Source: JBHYDC01 sp051861205 (GTDB lineage: Bacteria; Pseudomonadota; Alphaproteobacteria; Rhizobiales; Pleomorphomonadaceae). Taken from it: a stretch of 64,000 nt of DNA. The stretch lies in the NCBI GenBank assembly GCA_051861205.1, contig JBHYDC010000005.1, positions 1 through 64,000 on the forward strand. Direction: 5' to 3'. Under the pieces are notes generated by a model. It searched no databases and was not told the origin of the DNA. It saw only the letters and a list, made by a program, of their open reading frames with translations. Positions 53,796 to 62,294 of this stretch are shown in pieces. Made by a program: the position numbers and the translations under genes. Position 1 is the stretch's first letter; every line of letters begins with the position of its first letter.

Positions 53796-54842
53796 ATGAC
53801 GCGGATTCTTGCCGTGGCTGCTGCCACGTTGATGACTGCTGCCTCGCTTGTGACCGTCGCGCAGGCTCAGGACAAGATTAAGGTTGGCGTGAGCTGGTCG
53901 AACTTCCAGGAAGAGCGTTGGAAGACCGACGAAGCCGCCATCAAGGCCGCCCTTGAGGCAGCCGGCGCCGAATACATCTCGGCCGACGCTCAGTCGTCCG
54001 CCGCCAAGCAGCTGACCGACGTGGAAAGCCTGATCTCGCAGGGTGCTTCCGCTCTCATCATCCTCGCGCAGGATGCCGACGCCGTCGCTCCGGCCGTCGA
54101 AAAGGCTCAGAACGAAGGCATTCCGGTCGTCGGATACGATCGCCTGATCGAAATCCCGTCGGCCTACTACATCACCTTCGACAACAAGGAAGTGGGCCGC
54201 ATCCAGGCTCGCGAAATCTTCAAGGCGAAGCCGGAAGGCAACTACGTCTTCATCAAGGGTTCGGCCACCGACGCCAACGCTGACTTCCTCTTCTCTGGCC
54301 AGATGGAAATCCTCCAGGCCGCCATTGACGCCGGCAAGATCAAGAACGTCGGCGAAGCCTACACCGATGGCTGGCTGCCGGCGAATGCTCAGAAGAACAT
54401 GGAGCAGTTCCTGACCGCCAACAACAACGCGGTCGACGCTGTGGTCGCCTCGAACGACGGCACCGCCGGTGGCGCTGTCGCCGCTCTCGCCGCCCAGGGC
54501 CTCGCCGGTTCCGTGCCGGTTTCGGGTCAGGACGCCGATGGCGCCGCGCTCAACCGCATCGCGCTCGGCACCCAGACCGTTTCGGTCTGGAAGGACTCCC
54601 GCGAACTTGGCAAGAAGGCCGCCGAGATCGCTGTTGAACTCGCCAAGGGCACCGCGCTCGACGCCATCCCCGGCACCGTCAAGTTCTCCGGCGGCCCCAA
54701 GGGCGTCGAAATGAACTCGACCTTCCTGACCCCCGTCGCGATCACCAAGGACAACCTCAACGTTGTCGTGGAAGCCGGCTGGATCAAGACGGACGTGCTC
54801 TGCCAAGGCGTCGCGGCCGGTTCGGTCGCGGCCTGCAACTGA
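53796..54842 (+). CDS. xylF: D-xylose-type ABC substrate-binding protein
   Basis: A 348-residue periplasmic binding protein. The signal peptide is RILAVAAATLMTAASLVTVAQAQ. The core KIKVGVSWSNFQEERWKTDEAAI, GIPVVGYDRLIE, TDGWLPANAQKNMEQFLTANNN, VVASNDGTAGGAVAAL and VSGQDADGAALNRIALGTQT runs parallel to XylF. It delivers the sugar to the XylH/XylG permease encoded downstream. A strong ribosome site (GGGAGGAG) and flanking hairpins suggest high expression. A hairpin at 54853 separates it from xylH. No xylose isomerase or kinase gene is in the window, so xylose itself is likely but not proven. Confidence 0.9.
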   Translation: MTRILAVAAATLMTAASLVTVAQAQDKIKVGVSWSNFQEERWKTDEAAIKAALEAAGAEYISADAQSSAAKQLTDVESLISQGASALIILAQDADAVAPAVEKAQNEGIPVVGYDRLIEIPSAYYITFDNKEVGRIQAREIFKAKPEGNYVFIKGSATDANADFLFSGQMEILQAAIDAGKIKNVGEAYTDGWLPANAQKNMEQFLTANNNAVDAVVASNDGTAGGAVAALAAQGLAGSVPVSGQDADGAALNRIALGTQTVSVWKDSRELGKKAAEIAVELAKGTALDAIPGTVKFSGGPKGVEMNSTFLTPVAITKDNLNVVVEAGWIKTDVLCQGVAAGSVAACN

Positions 54843-54852
54843 TACGATCTTG

Positions 54853-54882
54853 CGAGGGGCGCGTCATGCGCCCCTCGTCTTT
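54853..54882 (+). terminator. GC hairpin after xylF
   Basis: CGAGGGGCGC and GCGCCCCTCG form a perfect 10-bp stem with a 5-base loop, then TCTTT. It lies 10 bases after the xylF stop and ahead of xylH, so it probably ends part of the transcripts and raises the ratio of binding protein to permease. Confidence 0.75.
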
Positions 54883-55064
54883 AGATCGGGCAATACGCCA
54901 AGCGTGTTTGCCGCTGTCGCTTCTCAACTAAACCTTTACAATATGGTTTTCGGCGAGCAACCGCTTAACGGCGACGTGGCCGAAGGCTTGCGCTCGCGCC
55001 GAATGCCGCCGCCATTCGCATAACCCGACCGGCCGTGCGCCGTCGGTGAGTAGGGAGCCGTGAA

Positions 55065-56384
55065 ATGACCGACAACACCGCGTCGCCCGCTACGGCGCAG
55101 ACGGGCTCGCAGCCCCAGGTGCGCAACGTGTCGATCTTATCCTCGCTTGAGGTAGACGTTCGCTTCCTCGGCATGGTCGGCGCGCTTGTCGTGATCTGGA
55201 TCGGCTTCCACTTCCTGTCCGGCGGAACCTTCCTCACCCCGCGCAATCTTTGGAACCTCTCGGTCCAAACCTCATCCATCGCGGTTATGGCGACTGGCAT
55301 GGTCCTCGTTATCGTCACGCGCAACATCGACTTGTCCGTGGGCTCGATCCTCGGCGTCACCGGCATGGTGATGGCGGTCGCGCAGGCGAGCTATCTCACG
55401 CCGTTGCTTGAATTCGGCCATCCGGCCATCTGGATCCTGACGCTGGGAATCGGCATCGCAATCGGCGCTCTGATTGGTGCCCTCCAGGGCGCGGTCATCG
55501 CCTATCTCTCGGTTCCGGCCTTCATCGTCACGCTCGGCGGCCTTCTGGTGTGGCGCGGCGCGGCGTGGTGGGTGGCCAGCGGCAAGACGATTGCAGTCAC
55601 CGATGAAAGCTTCAAGCTGCTCGGCGGCGGCGCCGACGGCGCGGTCGGCGCCACGTGGAGCTGGGTCATCGCGCTGGTGGCCTGCGTCCTCATCGCGCTC
55701 GCCACCTGGAACGCGCGGCGGCAGCGCAAGCGGTTCCGCTTCCCGTTAAAGCCGATGTGGGCTGAAGTCACCACCGTCGCGGCCGGCGCTGGCGCGGTTC
55801 TGGCCGCCACCTCCGTCTTCAACGCCTATTACATGCCCGCCGCGCTCGCCAAGCGCTATGCGGAGACCCACGGTATTCCGATCCCGGCCGACGGCACTCT
55901 TCCCCAGATCCCGTTCGGTTACGCCGTACCGGTGCTGGTCGCAATCGGCACCGGCATCCTGATGACCTTCATCGCCACCCGCACCCGCTTTGGCCGCTAT
56001 GTCTACGCGATCGGCGGCAATCCGGAAGCCGCCGAGCTTGCCGGCATCAACACCAAGCGCGTCACCATGATCATCTTCGCGCTGATGGGTGCCCTCGCGG
56101 CGCTGAGCGCGGCGATTTCGACGGCGCGCCTCACGTCGGCCACCAACTCCCAGGGCTCGCTGGACGAGCTTTACACCATCGCCGCGGCGGTCATCGGCGG
56201 CACGTCGCTTGCCGGCGGCGCGGGTACGATCGCCGGTGCGCTTCTCGGCGCTTTGGTGATGCAGAGCCTGCAATCGGGCATGGTGCTGCTCGGCATGGAT
56301 ACGCCGCTTCAGAACATCGTGGTCGGCATCGTTCTCGTCGTGGCCGTGTGGCTCGACACCGTTTACCGCTCCAAGGTCAAGTGA
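55065..56384 (+). CDS. xylH: Sugar ABC transporter permease (XylH-like)
   Basis: A 439-residue inner-membrane permease of the ribose/xylose class. Hydrophobic segments include FLGMVGALVVIWIGFHFLSGG, ATGMVLVIVTRNIDLSVGSILGVTGMVMAVAQ (the conserved I-D-L-S-V-G motif), IAYLSVPAFIVTLGGLLVWRGAAWW, and YAIGGNPEAAELAGINTKRVTM. The length above 400 residues matches XylH over the shorter RbsC. It follows xylF after about 220 bases that contain the hairpin at 54853. AGGGAG precedes the ATG. The ATPase gene follows after 11 bases. Confidence 0.92.
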   Translation: MTDNTASPATAQTGSQPQVRNVSILSSLEVDVRFLGMVGALVVIWIGFHFLSGGTFLTPRNLWNLSVQTSSIAVMATGMVLVIVTRNIDLSVGSILGVTGMVMAVAQASYLTPLLEFGHPAIWILTLGIGIAIGALIGALQGAVIAYLSVPAFIVTLGGLLVWRGAAWWVASGKTIAVTDESFKLLGGGADGAVGATWSWVIALVACVLIALATWNARRQRKRFRFPLKPMWAEVTTVAAGAGAVLAATSVFNAYYMPAALAKRYAETHGIPIPADGTLPQIPFGYAVPVLVAIGTGILMTFIATRTRFGRYVYAIGGNPEAAELAGINTKRVTMIIFALMGALAALSAAISTARLTSATNSQGSLDELYTIAAAVIGGTSLAGGAGTIAGALLGALVMQSLQSGMVLLGMDTPLQNIVVGIVLVVAVWLDTVYRSKVK

Positions 56385-56395
56385 GGGAGGAGACC

Positions 56396-57205
56396 ATGGC
56401 AACGCAAGGAACGCCCCTCGTCGAGATGCGCGACATCTCCATCGCCTTCGGCGGTGTCAAGGCCGTGGACCATGTTACGGTGGACCTGTTCCCCGGCGAG
56501 GTCGTGGGTTTGCTCGGCCACAACGGCGCCGGCAAGTCCACGCTGATCAAGATCCTGTCGGGCGCCTACCGGGCGGACGCGGGCGAAATCCTCGTCAACG
56601 GCCAGCGTGTGGATATCTCCACCCCGCGTGATGCCAAGCGCTACGGCATCGAGACCATCTACCAAACGCTTGCGCTTGCCGACAACGTGGACGCCGCCGC
56701 CAATCTCTTCCTCGGCCGCGAGCTTAGAACCCCCTGGGGAACGCTCGACGACGTGGCCATGGAAGCCGCGACACGCGAGGTGATGTCTCGCCTCAACCCG
56801 AACTTCCGCAAGTTCAAGGTGCCGGTGAAGATGCTGTCGGGCGGCCAGCGGCAATCCGTCGCCATCGCCCGCGCCATCCATTTCAACGCCAAGATCCTGA
56901 TCATGGACGAGCCGACCGCCGCGCTCGGCCCCCAGGAAACGGCGCAGGTGGCCGACCTCATCAAGCAATTGAAGGCCGAAGGCATCGGCATCTTCCTGAT
57001 CAGCCACGATCTGCACGACGTCTTCGATCTGGCGGACCGTGTCAGCGTCATGAAGAACGGCCGCCTCGTCGGCTCGGCCCGCACGACCGACGTCACCAAG
57101 GACGAAGTCCTCGGCATGATCATTCTCGGCAAGTGCCCTCCCGGCGCAATCCGGGGACCGGGCGCCATCTCCAACGCCGAGCTTGCGGCGGCTGAGGCGA
57201 TCTAA
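56396..57205 (+). CDS. xylG: Sugar ABC transporter ATPase, single-domain
   Basis: A 269-residue ATPase. Walker A is GHNGAGKST, the signature LSGGQRQSVAIARAI, Walker B ILIMDEPTAALG, and the switch His is in FLISHDLHDVF. Only one ATPase domain is present, whereas E. coli XylG has two fused in about 500 residues. Single-domain versions are common in alphaproteobacterial sugar importers (the FrcA type) and work as homodimers, so it is probably complete. The ATG at 56396 has GGGAGGAG upstream. It is the last gene of the operon. Confidence 0.9.
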   Translation: MATQGTPLVEMRDISIAFGGVKAVDHVTVDLFPGEVVGLLGHNGAGKSTLIKILSGAYRADAGEILVNGQRVDISTPRDAKRYGIETIYQTLALADNVDAAANLFLGRELRTPWGTLDDVAMEAATREVMSRLNPNFRKFKVPVKMLSGGQRQSVAIARAIHFNAKILIMDEPTAALGPQETAQVADLIKQLKAEGIGIFLISHDLHDVFDLADRVSVMKNGRLVGSARTTDVTKDEVLGMIILGKCPPGAIRGPGAISNAELAAAEAI

Positions 57206-57220
57206 CCGTCTTGCCGGCGG

Positions 57221-59047
57221 CTATCGGCTGGCCGGCAGGAACGCCCCGAAGAGGCCCGTTGAAACCATCCGTCGGTCAGGCCTTTGCGGCCTATCGGCAG
57301 GGCCGATCGAGCACAGGCTCCCCACCTGCACGAGCCCCGATCCGTAAACCGGATCGGGACCTGCCTCACCCAGATCCAGCGCGACGGAGCTCAGCACCTC
57401 CGACACGGCAGCCGCTTTCATCTGCGGATGCGATGCCCGAAGCAGCGTGGCCGCCGCCGTCACGAAGGGCGCCGCGAAGGAGGTTCCTGACTTCGGGCGC
57501 CCGCCGCTGACGGACGTTGCCGTCCAGACATCCACACCGGGAGCGGCAAGGTCCACATAGGCCCCTTGCGTCGCATGCGTATAGACCGCCAGCGTGCGGT
57601 CGATCGCCGTCACCGCGATCACGTCGTTGTACCCGGCCGGATAGGAGGGCGCCGCCCCCGGCCCATTGTTGCCCGCCGCCGCCACCACCACGATATCGCG
57701 CGCCGCCGCATCCGCGATCGCTTGTTCGAGCACGGGGTTGGGCGGACCGGAGAGGCTGAGGTTCAGCACCTTCACGCCGCGCAGCGTCAGCGTTTCAATC
57801 GCGTCCACCAGCGTGGTCACGTCGGTGCGGTCCAGCGCGCCGTCCGCCCGATAGAACGCATCCACCGCGATAAGGCGAGCGCCCGGCAGCAAACCCGGCG
57901 TACGGCTGTCCGGCCGTCCGATCAGCAACGCGGCGATGGCCGTTCCGTGCACGGAACCGGAGCGTTTCGCATTCTCATTCGCCTGACGGACGATCTCGAT
58001 CGACTGTCCCTTCAGCGCCTCATGCGCGCCGTTGATCCCGGTGTCGACCATGCCGATCAGCGGCAGCGAACCGCATCGCTCCGGCATCGCCTGCGGCCAC
58101 CCGACCATGGTCACGGCCGGACATTGCGGGCCGGTGCAGGCCCCAACTCCGTCGTCAGGGCCATCGTCCGGATAGTAATAGTCATTCGCGGCCGCCGTTG
58201 CCCCTGCGTTGACGGCCTGCACCGCCCGCGCCGCAGCGTTCAGATCGAACCCAAGTGGCACGCCAAGCTTGTAAACGGCCCGGCCCAGCGCTCGCCCCGC
58301 GGATGCTTTGACAACGAAGCCCTGGTTGCTCAGCGTGGATAGGTCATCGTCCGACAGGTTAGTCGCGACGATCTCGTCATGCGCACGGGCCGGCCGGTCC
58401 CTCCGAGAGGATCCCCGTTCCATATCGGGCGACTTCGCCTTTGCCGAGCGATGCCTGCGGTCCTTCCTTGGCGCCTCTGGCTCGGCTTGCGCTGTGTTCT
58501 TGCCATCATCGCCGCGAGCCTCGCTATCGGCCGAATCCGCGCCCGCCCCATCTGCCGAAGGCGCGCCAACGGATGCACCCTTTCCGGACGCCTTACCCGA
58601 GCGCGCCGATTTTCCCCTTGTGCCGGACGATGCATCGCCAGCACCCGCCGACGTGCCGCCGCCATCATTCGACGTGCCGGCAGCCCCAGACGACCTTTCA
58701 GTACTCGACCTTTCAGCACTCGACGTTTCGCCGCCCGACTTCAAGCCGCTCGCGGCGGCGGCGCCACTACCCTTTTTCCCGTCCGCCTTGCCCCATCCGG
58801 ATGTTTTCCCGTTTGCGCTCTGGGATTTCCCGTTTCCCCGCGCCGATCCTGACTTGTTGCCGCTCTCGTTGCCGCTTTTGGCTTTGCCGGATCCTCCGCC
58901 GTTATCCGCCTTGGCCAAGGCTGAGCCCGCCCGCAATCCTTCATTGGAGTGCCCGCCGAACGCGCCGGGCCACAAAGTCACCGGCGGCGCCATCACCAGC
59001 CCAGCCACCGCCAGTATGACAAGGCTGCCTCGAAGTCGTGGTGTCAT
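57221..59047 (-). CDS. Secreted subtilisin-like serine protease (S8) with long low-complexity region
   Basis: A 608-residue exported protease. A signal anchor (SLVILAVAGLVMAPPVTLW) is followed by about 180 residues rich in Gly, Ser, Lys and Ala (positions 45-225), likely disordered. A short pro-region-like part precedes the S8 domain. The catalytic residues are visible: Asp335 in GMVDTGINGAH, His367 in SGSVHGTAIAALL, Asn460 in AAAGNNGPG and Ser523 in SGTSFAAPFV. It is divergent from an ECF sigma/anti-sigma pair, with EcfG-like promoter motifs facing both ways. This arrangement recurs in alphaproteobacteria and suggests the protease is an output or processing partner of that sigma system. The substrate is unknown. 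Confidence 0.88.
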   Translation of the reverse strand: MTPRLRGSLVILAVAGLVMAPPVTLWPGAFGGHSNEGLRAGSALAKADNGGGSGKAKSGNESGNKSGSARGNGKSQSANGKTSGWGKADGKKGSGAAAASGLKSGGETSSAERSSTERSSGAAGTSNDGGGTSAGAGDASSGTRGKSARSGKASGKGASVGAPSADGAGADSADSEARGDDGKNTAQAEPEAPRKDRRHRSAKAKSPDMERGSSRRDRPARAHDEIVATNLSDDDLSTLSNQGFVVKASAGRALGRAVYKLGVPLGFDLNAAARAVQAVNAGATAAANDYYYPDDGPDDGVGACTGPQCPAVTMVGWPQAMPERCGSLPLIGMVDTGINGAHEALKGQSIEIVRQANENAKRSGSVHGTAIAALLIGRPDSRTPGLLPGARLIAVDAFYRADGALDRTDVTTLVDAIETLTLRGVKVLNLSLSGPPNPVLEQAIADAAARDIVVVAAAGNNGPGAAPSYPAGYNDVIAVTAIDRTLAVYTHATQGAYVDLAAPGVDVWTATSVSGGRPKSGTSFAAPFVTAAATLLRASHPQMKAAAVSEVLSSVALDLGEAGPDPVYGSGLVQVGSLCSIGPADRPQRPDRRMVSTGLFGAFLPASR

Positions 59048-59140
59048 GATCCAAGGCCCGTTTTGCTATGTTTCTTGCATATGATTGTTACATCTCATTT
59101 GGTCCGGCGCCATGCCGATCCATGCAGAATGAATGTTCGA

Positions 59141-59165
59141 AACCTCGAAACCGGTCCGGTGTTCC
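59141..59165 (-). promoter_or_regulatory. Candidate ECF-type promoter of the protease gene
   Basis: Read on the minus strand, GGAAC is followed after 16 bases by GGTT. This is one mismatch from the GGAAC-N16/17-CGTT consensus of alphaproteobacterial ECF (EcfG-like) promoters. It lies about 95 bp before the protease start at 59047. Confidence 0.4.
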
Positions 59166-59204
59166 TCAAGCGGGCAAGACCTGCGGCATTCGTCGTGCTT
59201 CGCT

Positions 59205-59230
59205 GGAATAGATCGGGCGCCCCCCGCGTT
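59205..59230 (+). promoter_or_regulatory. Candidate ECF-type promoter of the sigma factor gene
   Basis: GGAAT, 17 bases, then CGTT, 27 bp before the sigma factor start at 59257. This is close to the ECF consensus GGAAC-N16/17-CGTT and suggests autoregulation. Confidence 0.5.
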
Positions 59231-59256
59231 ACATCGTCATGCCTGGGGGAACGGGA

Positions 59257-59751
59257 ATGCCTCTACTGATGGGTTCGGAGTTGGTGCTGCTGCTGCCCAG
59301 GCTGCGGCGCTATGCCCTCTCGCTGTGCAAGTCCCCGACGCTCGCGGACGATCTTGTGCAGAGCGCCTGCCTCAAGGCCCTTGCCCACGCCGATGGCTGG
59401 ACGCACGGCACCCGCTTCGACGCCTGGGTTTTCGGCATTCTCCGCAACATATGGATCGACGGTTTGCGGCGCTCGCGGGTCGAGGCGCTGGTCGACAACG
59501 GGGAAGCCCTTGATACCCAAATTGATGAGAGCGGGGAGGATCGCGCCTTGGAAAAGCTCACCCTCACGGATGTTCGGCGCGCCATCGACGCCCTGCCCAC
59601 GGACCAGCGCGAATTGCTGCTGCTCGTCTGCGTCGAAGACCTTGCCTACCGCGAGGCGGCGGAGGTGCTTGGGGTCCCCATTGGAACGGTCATGAGCCGG
59701 CTGGCCCGAGCCCGCAAGAAATTGACGGATATCACGGCGGTCGCCGTCTGA
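59257..59751 (+). CDS. ECF sigma factor
   Basis: A 164-residue RNA polymerase sigma-70 family member with regions 2 and 4 only. Region 2 is LPRLRRYALSLCKSPTLADDLVQSACLKAL and FDAWVFGILRNIWIDGLR. Region 4 is DALPTDQRELLLLVCVEDLAYREAAEVLGVPIGTVMSRLARARKKL. The ATG at 59257 has GGGGGA 6 bases upstream; two other Met starts nearby are possible. The next gene encodes its probable membrane anti-sigma factor. A matching ECF-type promoter just upstream argues for positive autoregulation. Confidence 0.92.
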   Translation: MPLLMGSELVLLLPRLRRYALSLCKSPTLADDLVQSACLKALAHADGWTHGTRFDAWVFGILRNIWIDGLRRSRVEALVDNGEALDTQIDESGEDRALEKLTLTDVRRAIDALPTDQRELLLLVCVEDLAYREAAEVLGVPIGTVMSRLARARKKLTDITAVAV

Positions 59752-59786
59752 TCGCGGCCACGCCTCTCAACCAGGACTTCACCTTG

Positions 59787-60533
59787 ATGACGCAAAGCGA
59801 ACTCGACGACGAGACCTTGATGTCCTACGCGGACGGCGAACTCGAAGGGCCGTCCGCGCGGCGCGTCGAGCTTGCCATGGCGGCCGATCCGAGGGTTGCG
59901 GTGCGCATCGTCGCATTCCAGCGCACCCGCCGCATGGTCCGGGCCGCCTACGCCGCCTCGCCGCAGACGGTCCCCGACACCTTGCGGGCCGCCGTCGAGG
60001 CCGATGTGCGCGCGCACGCCGCAGCGCCGATCCGCGATGCTCCGCCGTCGCCCGGCCTGCAGCCGAAACGCAGGTGGCGCGGCGTACTCCGCCCGGCGCT
60101 GGCCGTCGCCGCCGCGCTGGCCGCGGTTCTCGTCGGTTATGGCGCCGGCCAGACCACCCGAACACCGCCACCCTCCGCCATTAACCTTGCCGCACTCGAC
60201 GATGTGCGGTTACCGGGCGCCCTTTCCCATAGTCCATCAGGCCAAACCGTGCCGCTCGCGGGCGGAACGCTGCGCATCGTCCAGTCCTTCCAGCGCGGCG
60301 ACGGCGTGCTCTGCCGCGAATTCGCCCTGGAAACCACGGAGCGCTCCACCTCGGCGGTGGCGTGCAGGCCGGGCCGGACGTGGGAGATCGGCTTTGCCGC
60401 AAACGCGCCTCAGATCCGGGCGGACGGCTATGTCCCCGCCGGCGCGCCGGAAGCGCTCGATGCGTGGCTTGCCTCCATCCAGGCCGGCGAGATGCTCGAC
60501 CCCAAGGCCGAAGCGTCAGCCCTCACCCGGTAA
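59787..60533 (+). CDS. Membrane anti-sigma factor
   Basis: A 248-residue protein with a cytoplasmic N-terminal anti-sigma segment (MTQSELDDETLMSYADGELEGPSARRVELAMAADP). One membrane helix lies near residues 100-122 (LRPALAVAAALAAVLVGYGAG), and a periplasmic C-terminal domain follows with two Cys (VLCREFALET and SAVACRPG) that could form a disulfide. This is the ASD-type layout that holds the ECF factor at the membrane until a signal, possibly proteolysis, releases it. It starts about 35 bases after the sigma factor gene. No zinc-binding H-x3-C-x2-C motif is present. Confidence 0.85.
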   Translation: MTQSELDDETLMSYADGELEGPSARRVELAMAADPRVAVRIVAFQRTRRMVRAAYAASPQTVPDTLRAAVEADVRAHAAAPIRDAPPSPGLQPKRRWRGVLRPALAVAAALAAVLVGYGAGQTTRTPPPSAINLAALDDVRLPGALSHSPSGQTVPLAGGTLRIVQSFQRGDGVLCREFALETTERSTSAVACRPGRTWEIGFAANAPQIRADGYVPAGAPEALDAWLASIQAGEMLDPKAEASALTR

Positions 60534-60540
60534 TCAGGCC

Positions 60541-62142
60541 TCAGGCCGCTCGCGCGTCTCCCCGGTCGCGCACCGTCCTCAAAACCAGCCGGTTGCGGCC
60601 GTCGGCCTTAGCCTGATAGAGCGCCGCGTCCGCCCGGCGCAGCGCCACATCCAGCCGGCCGCTCCGCGTTGCCCGCGTGATCAGCGCCCCGACCGAAATG
60701 GTGACGGATCCGATATCGCTCGCCCCGTGCTGGATCCCCTTAGCGGCCACCGCCTCGACCAGCGCACGGAGGTGCGCGGCTAGGTCATCGGCCTCCATAT
60801 CGGGCAAGACGAGCGCGAATTCCTCACCCCCGATCCGCGCCGCAAGATCGCCCGGGCGGCGGGCAAAAGCTGCGATCACGCCCGCGATTTCCGTCAACAC
60901 GCGGTCTCCGATCCTGTGGCCGTAGCGGTCGTTGTAAGCCTTGAAATGATCGATATCGATCATGGCAACCGCGATGCGACGGCCGCTGCGCTGGGCTCTG
61001 CGCCATTCGGAATCGCTATGCCGGTCGAAATGGCGGCGGTTCGCAAGGCCGGTCAATCCGTCCACCAGCGCCTCCCGCTCCAGCCGGTCCACCATATCGT
61101 TGAACGCAGAGGCCACGGTTTCGAACTCGCCCGCGCCGTCCGGCACATGGACGCGCGCGCCGGTTTCGCCATGGCCTACCCGCGCCGCCGCTTGCGCTAG
61201 CGCTCGAATAGGCCGGATCAGGAACATCTCGGCGCCACCCCAGCCGGAGGCGAGCAGCAGCAGCACAATGCCGCCAAGCTTCATCTCATCGTCCAGCGCC
61301 CGCCGATCTGCCGCCTCGATCACCGGCCCGGCGGAGAGCCCCACAATCACGCGAGCCGCCATACCCGGCACGGCGCCGTAGCCATACATCATCGCCGCGC
61401 CGGTTTCGCTTCGACCCAAAACCACACCAGACTTGGCCCCTGATGCCAGCAAGATGGCCCGGTCGTCCGCACTTGGCCGCCCTTTCGTGGTCGCCGCCGA
61501 CGCGGCGATCACCGAGCCCGCCCCATCCACCAGCATCACGTCCGGATCCTGCTCGGCAAACGCATCACTCATCGTTCGGATAAACCAAGCCGGATCAATC
61601 GCGGCGGCCGCGATGAAAGCCACCTTTCCAGACTCGTCGCGGGCCGGCCATACCGCTACGATCGACCCATCACGATCCAGCCGACCGGCGATGATGCCGC
61701 CGGCGGTAAATTCATCCGTTGGGAAGTGCGCTTGAAGAGGCCTGCCGCCGGAACGATCAAGATCCGCCCCGCCGCCCACCGTGGAGCACTGCACCGTGCC
61801 GTCCGTGCTCCAAATGGTCACCTCGCCTGCCCAAGCACGCGTGTGAACGAGCGGCGTCAAAGTGTGCGCACAAAGAGCCGCATCGCCGCCCCTGATTTGC
61901 GGCAATTGCGATATCAAGGTGAGGAACGATCGGGCTTCATCAAGGGCAGCGGCTTGGCGATCAAGTCCGCGCTGCACGGACGCCAGCATGAAACTCTTCG
62001 CAGTCTCGATTTCACCCTGCCGGACCGAACCAATATCGGCGAGACGCTCGGCCGCGAAGGGCGTGACGGCAAGCAACGACAACAGGGCAAAGCGAAACCT
62101 CAGGCCGCGAATCGACCCAAGCACTGCGCGCCAGACGGCCAT
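60541..62142 (-). CDS. Membrane-bound diguanylate cyclase (HAMP-GGDEF)
   Basis: A 533-residue inner-membrane enzyme making cyclic di-GMP. An N-terminal helix (FRFALLSLLAVTPFAAERL) is followed by a periplasmic Cache-like sensor (about 40-270), a second helix (KLGGIVLLLLASGWGGAEMFLI), and a HAMP-like linker. The GGDEF domain begins at LVDGLTGLANRRHFD, with IDIDHFKAYNDRYGHRIGD and the active-site ARIGGEEFALVLPD (GGEEF variant, normally active). I chose the ATG at 62142, which has GAGGA just upstream. A start at 62265 would add 41 unconserved residues. Confidence 0.9.
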   Translation of the reverse strand: MAVWRAVLGSIRGLRFRFALLSLLAVTPFAAERLADIGSVRQGEIETAKSFMLASVQRGLDRQAAALDEARSFLTLISQLPQIRGGDAALCAHTLTPLVHTRAWAGEVTIWSTDGTVQCSTVGGGADLDRSGGRPLQAHFPTDEFTAGGIIAGRLDRDGSIVAVWPARDESGKVAFIAAAAIDPAWFIRTMSDAFAEQDPDVMLVDGAGSVIAASAATTKGRPSADDRAILLASGAKSGVVLGRSETGAAMMYGYGAVPGMAARVIVGLSAGPVIEAADRRALDDEMKLGGIVLLLLASGWGGAEMFLIRPIRALAQAAARVGHGETGARVHVPDGAGEFETVASAFNDMVDRLEREALVDGLTGLANRRHFDRHSDSEWRRAQRSGRRIAVAMIDIDHFKAYNDRYGHRIGDRVLTEIAGVIAAFARRPGDLAARIGGEEFALVLPDMEADDLAAHLRALVEAVAAKGIQHGASDIGSVTISVGALITRATRSGRLDVALRRADAALYQAKADGRNRLVLRTVRDRGDARAA

Positions 62143-62294
62143 CGTCCTCAGCCCCCGCTGTCGTCGGCCGTGGAATGGCCATTTATTGTTCCCAATGCAT
62201 ATTTCATGATCCGGTATCTGACAAGAACAAACCTGACACAGGCGGGGGGGGTTTTCCCCGGCCAAGTCACGGCACGGTGAGAGGCGATAGACCT

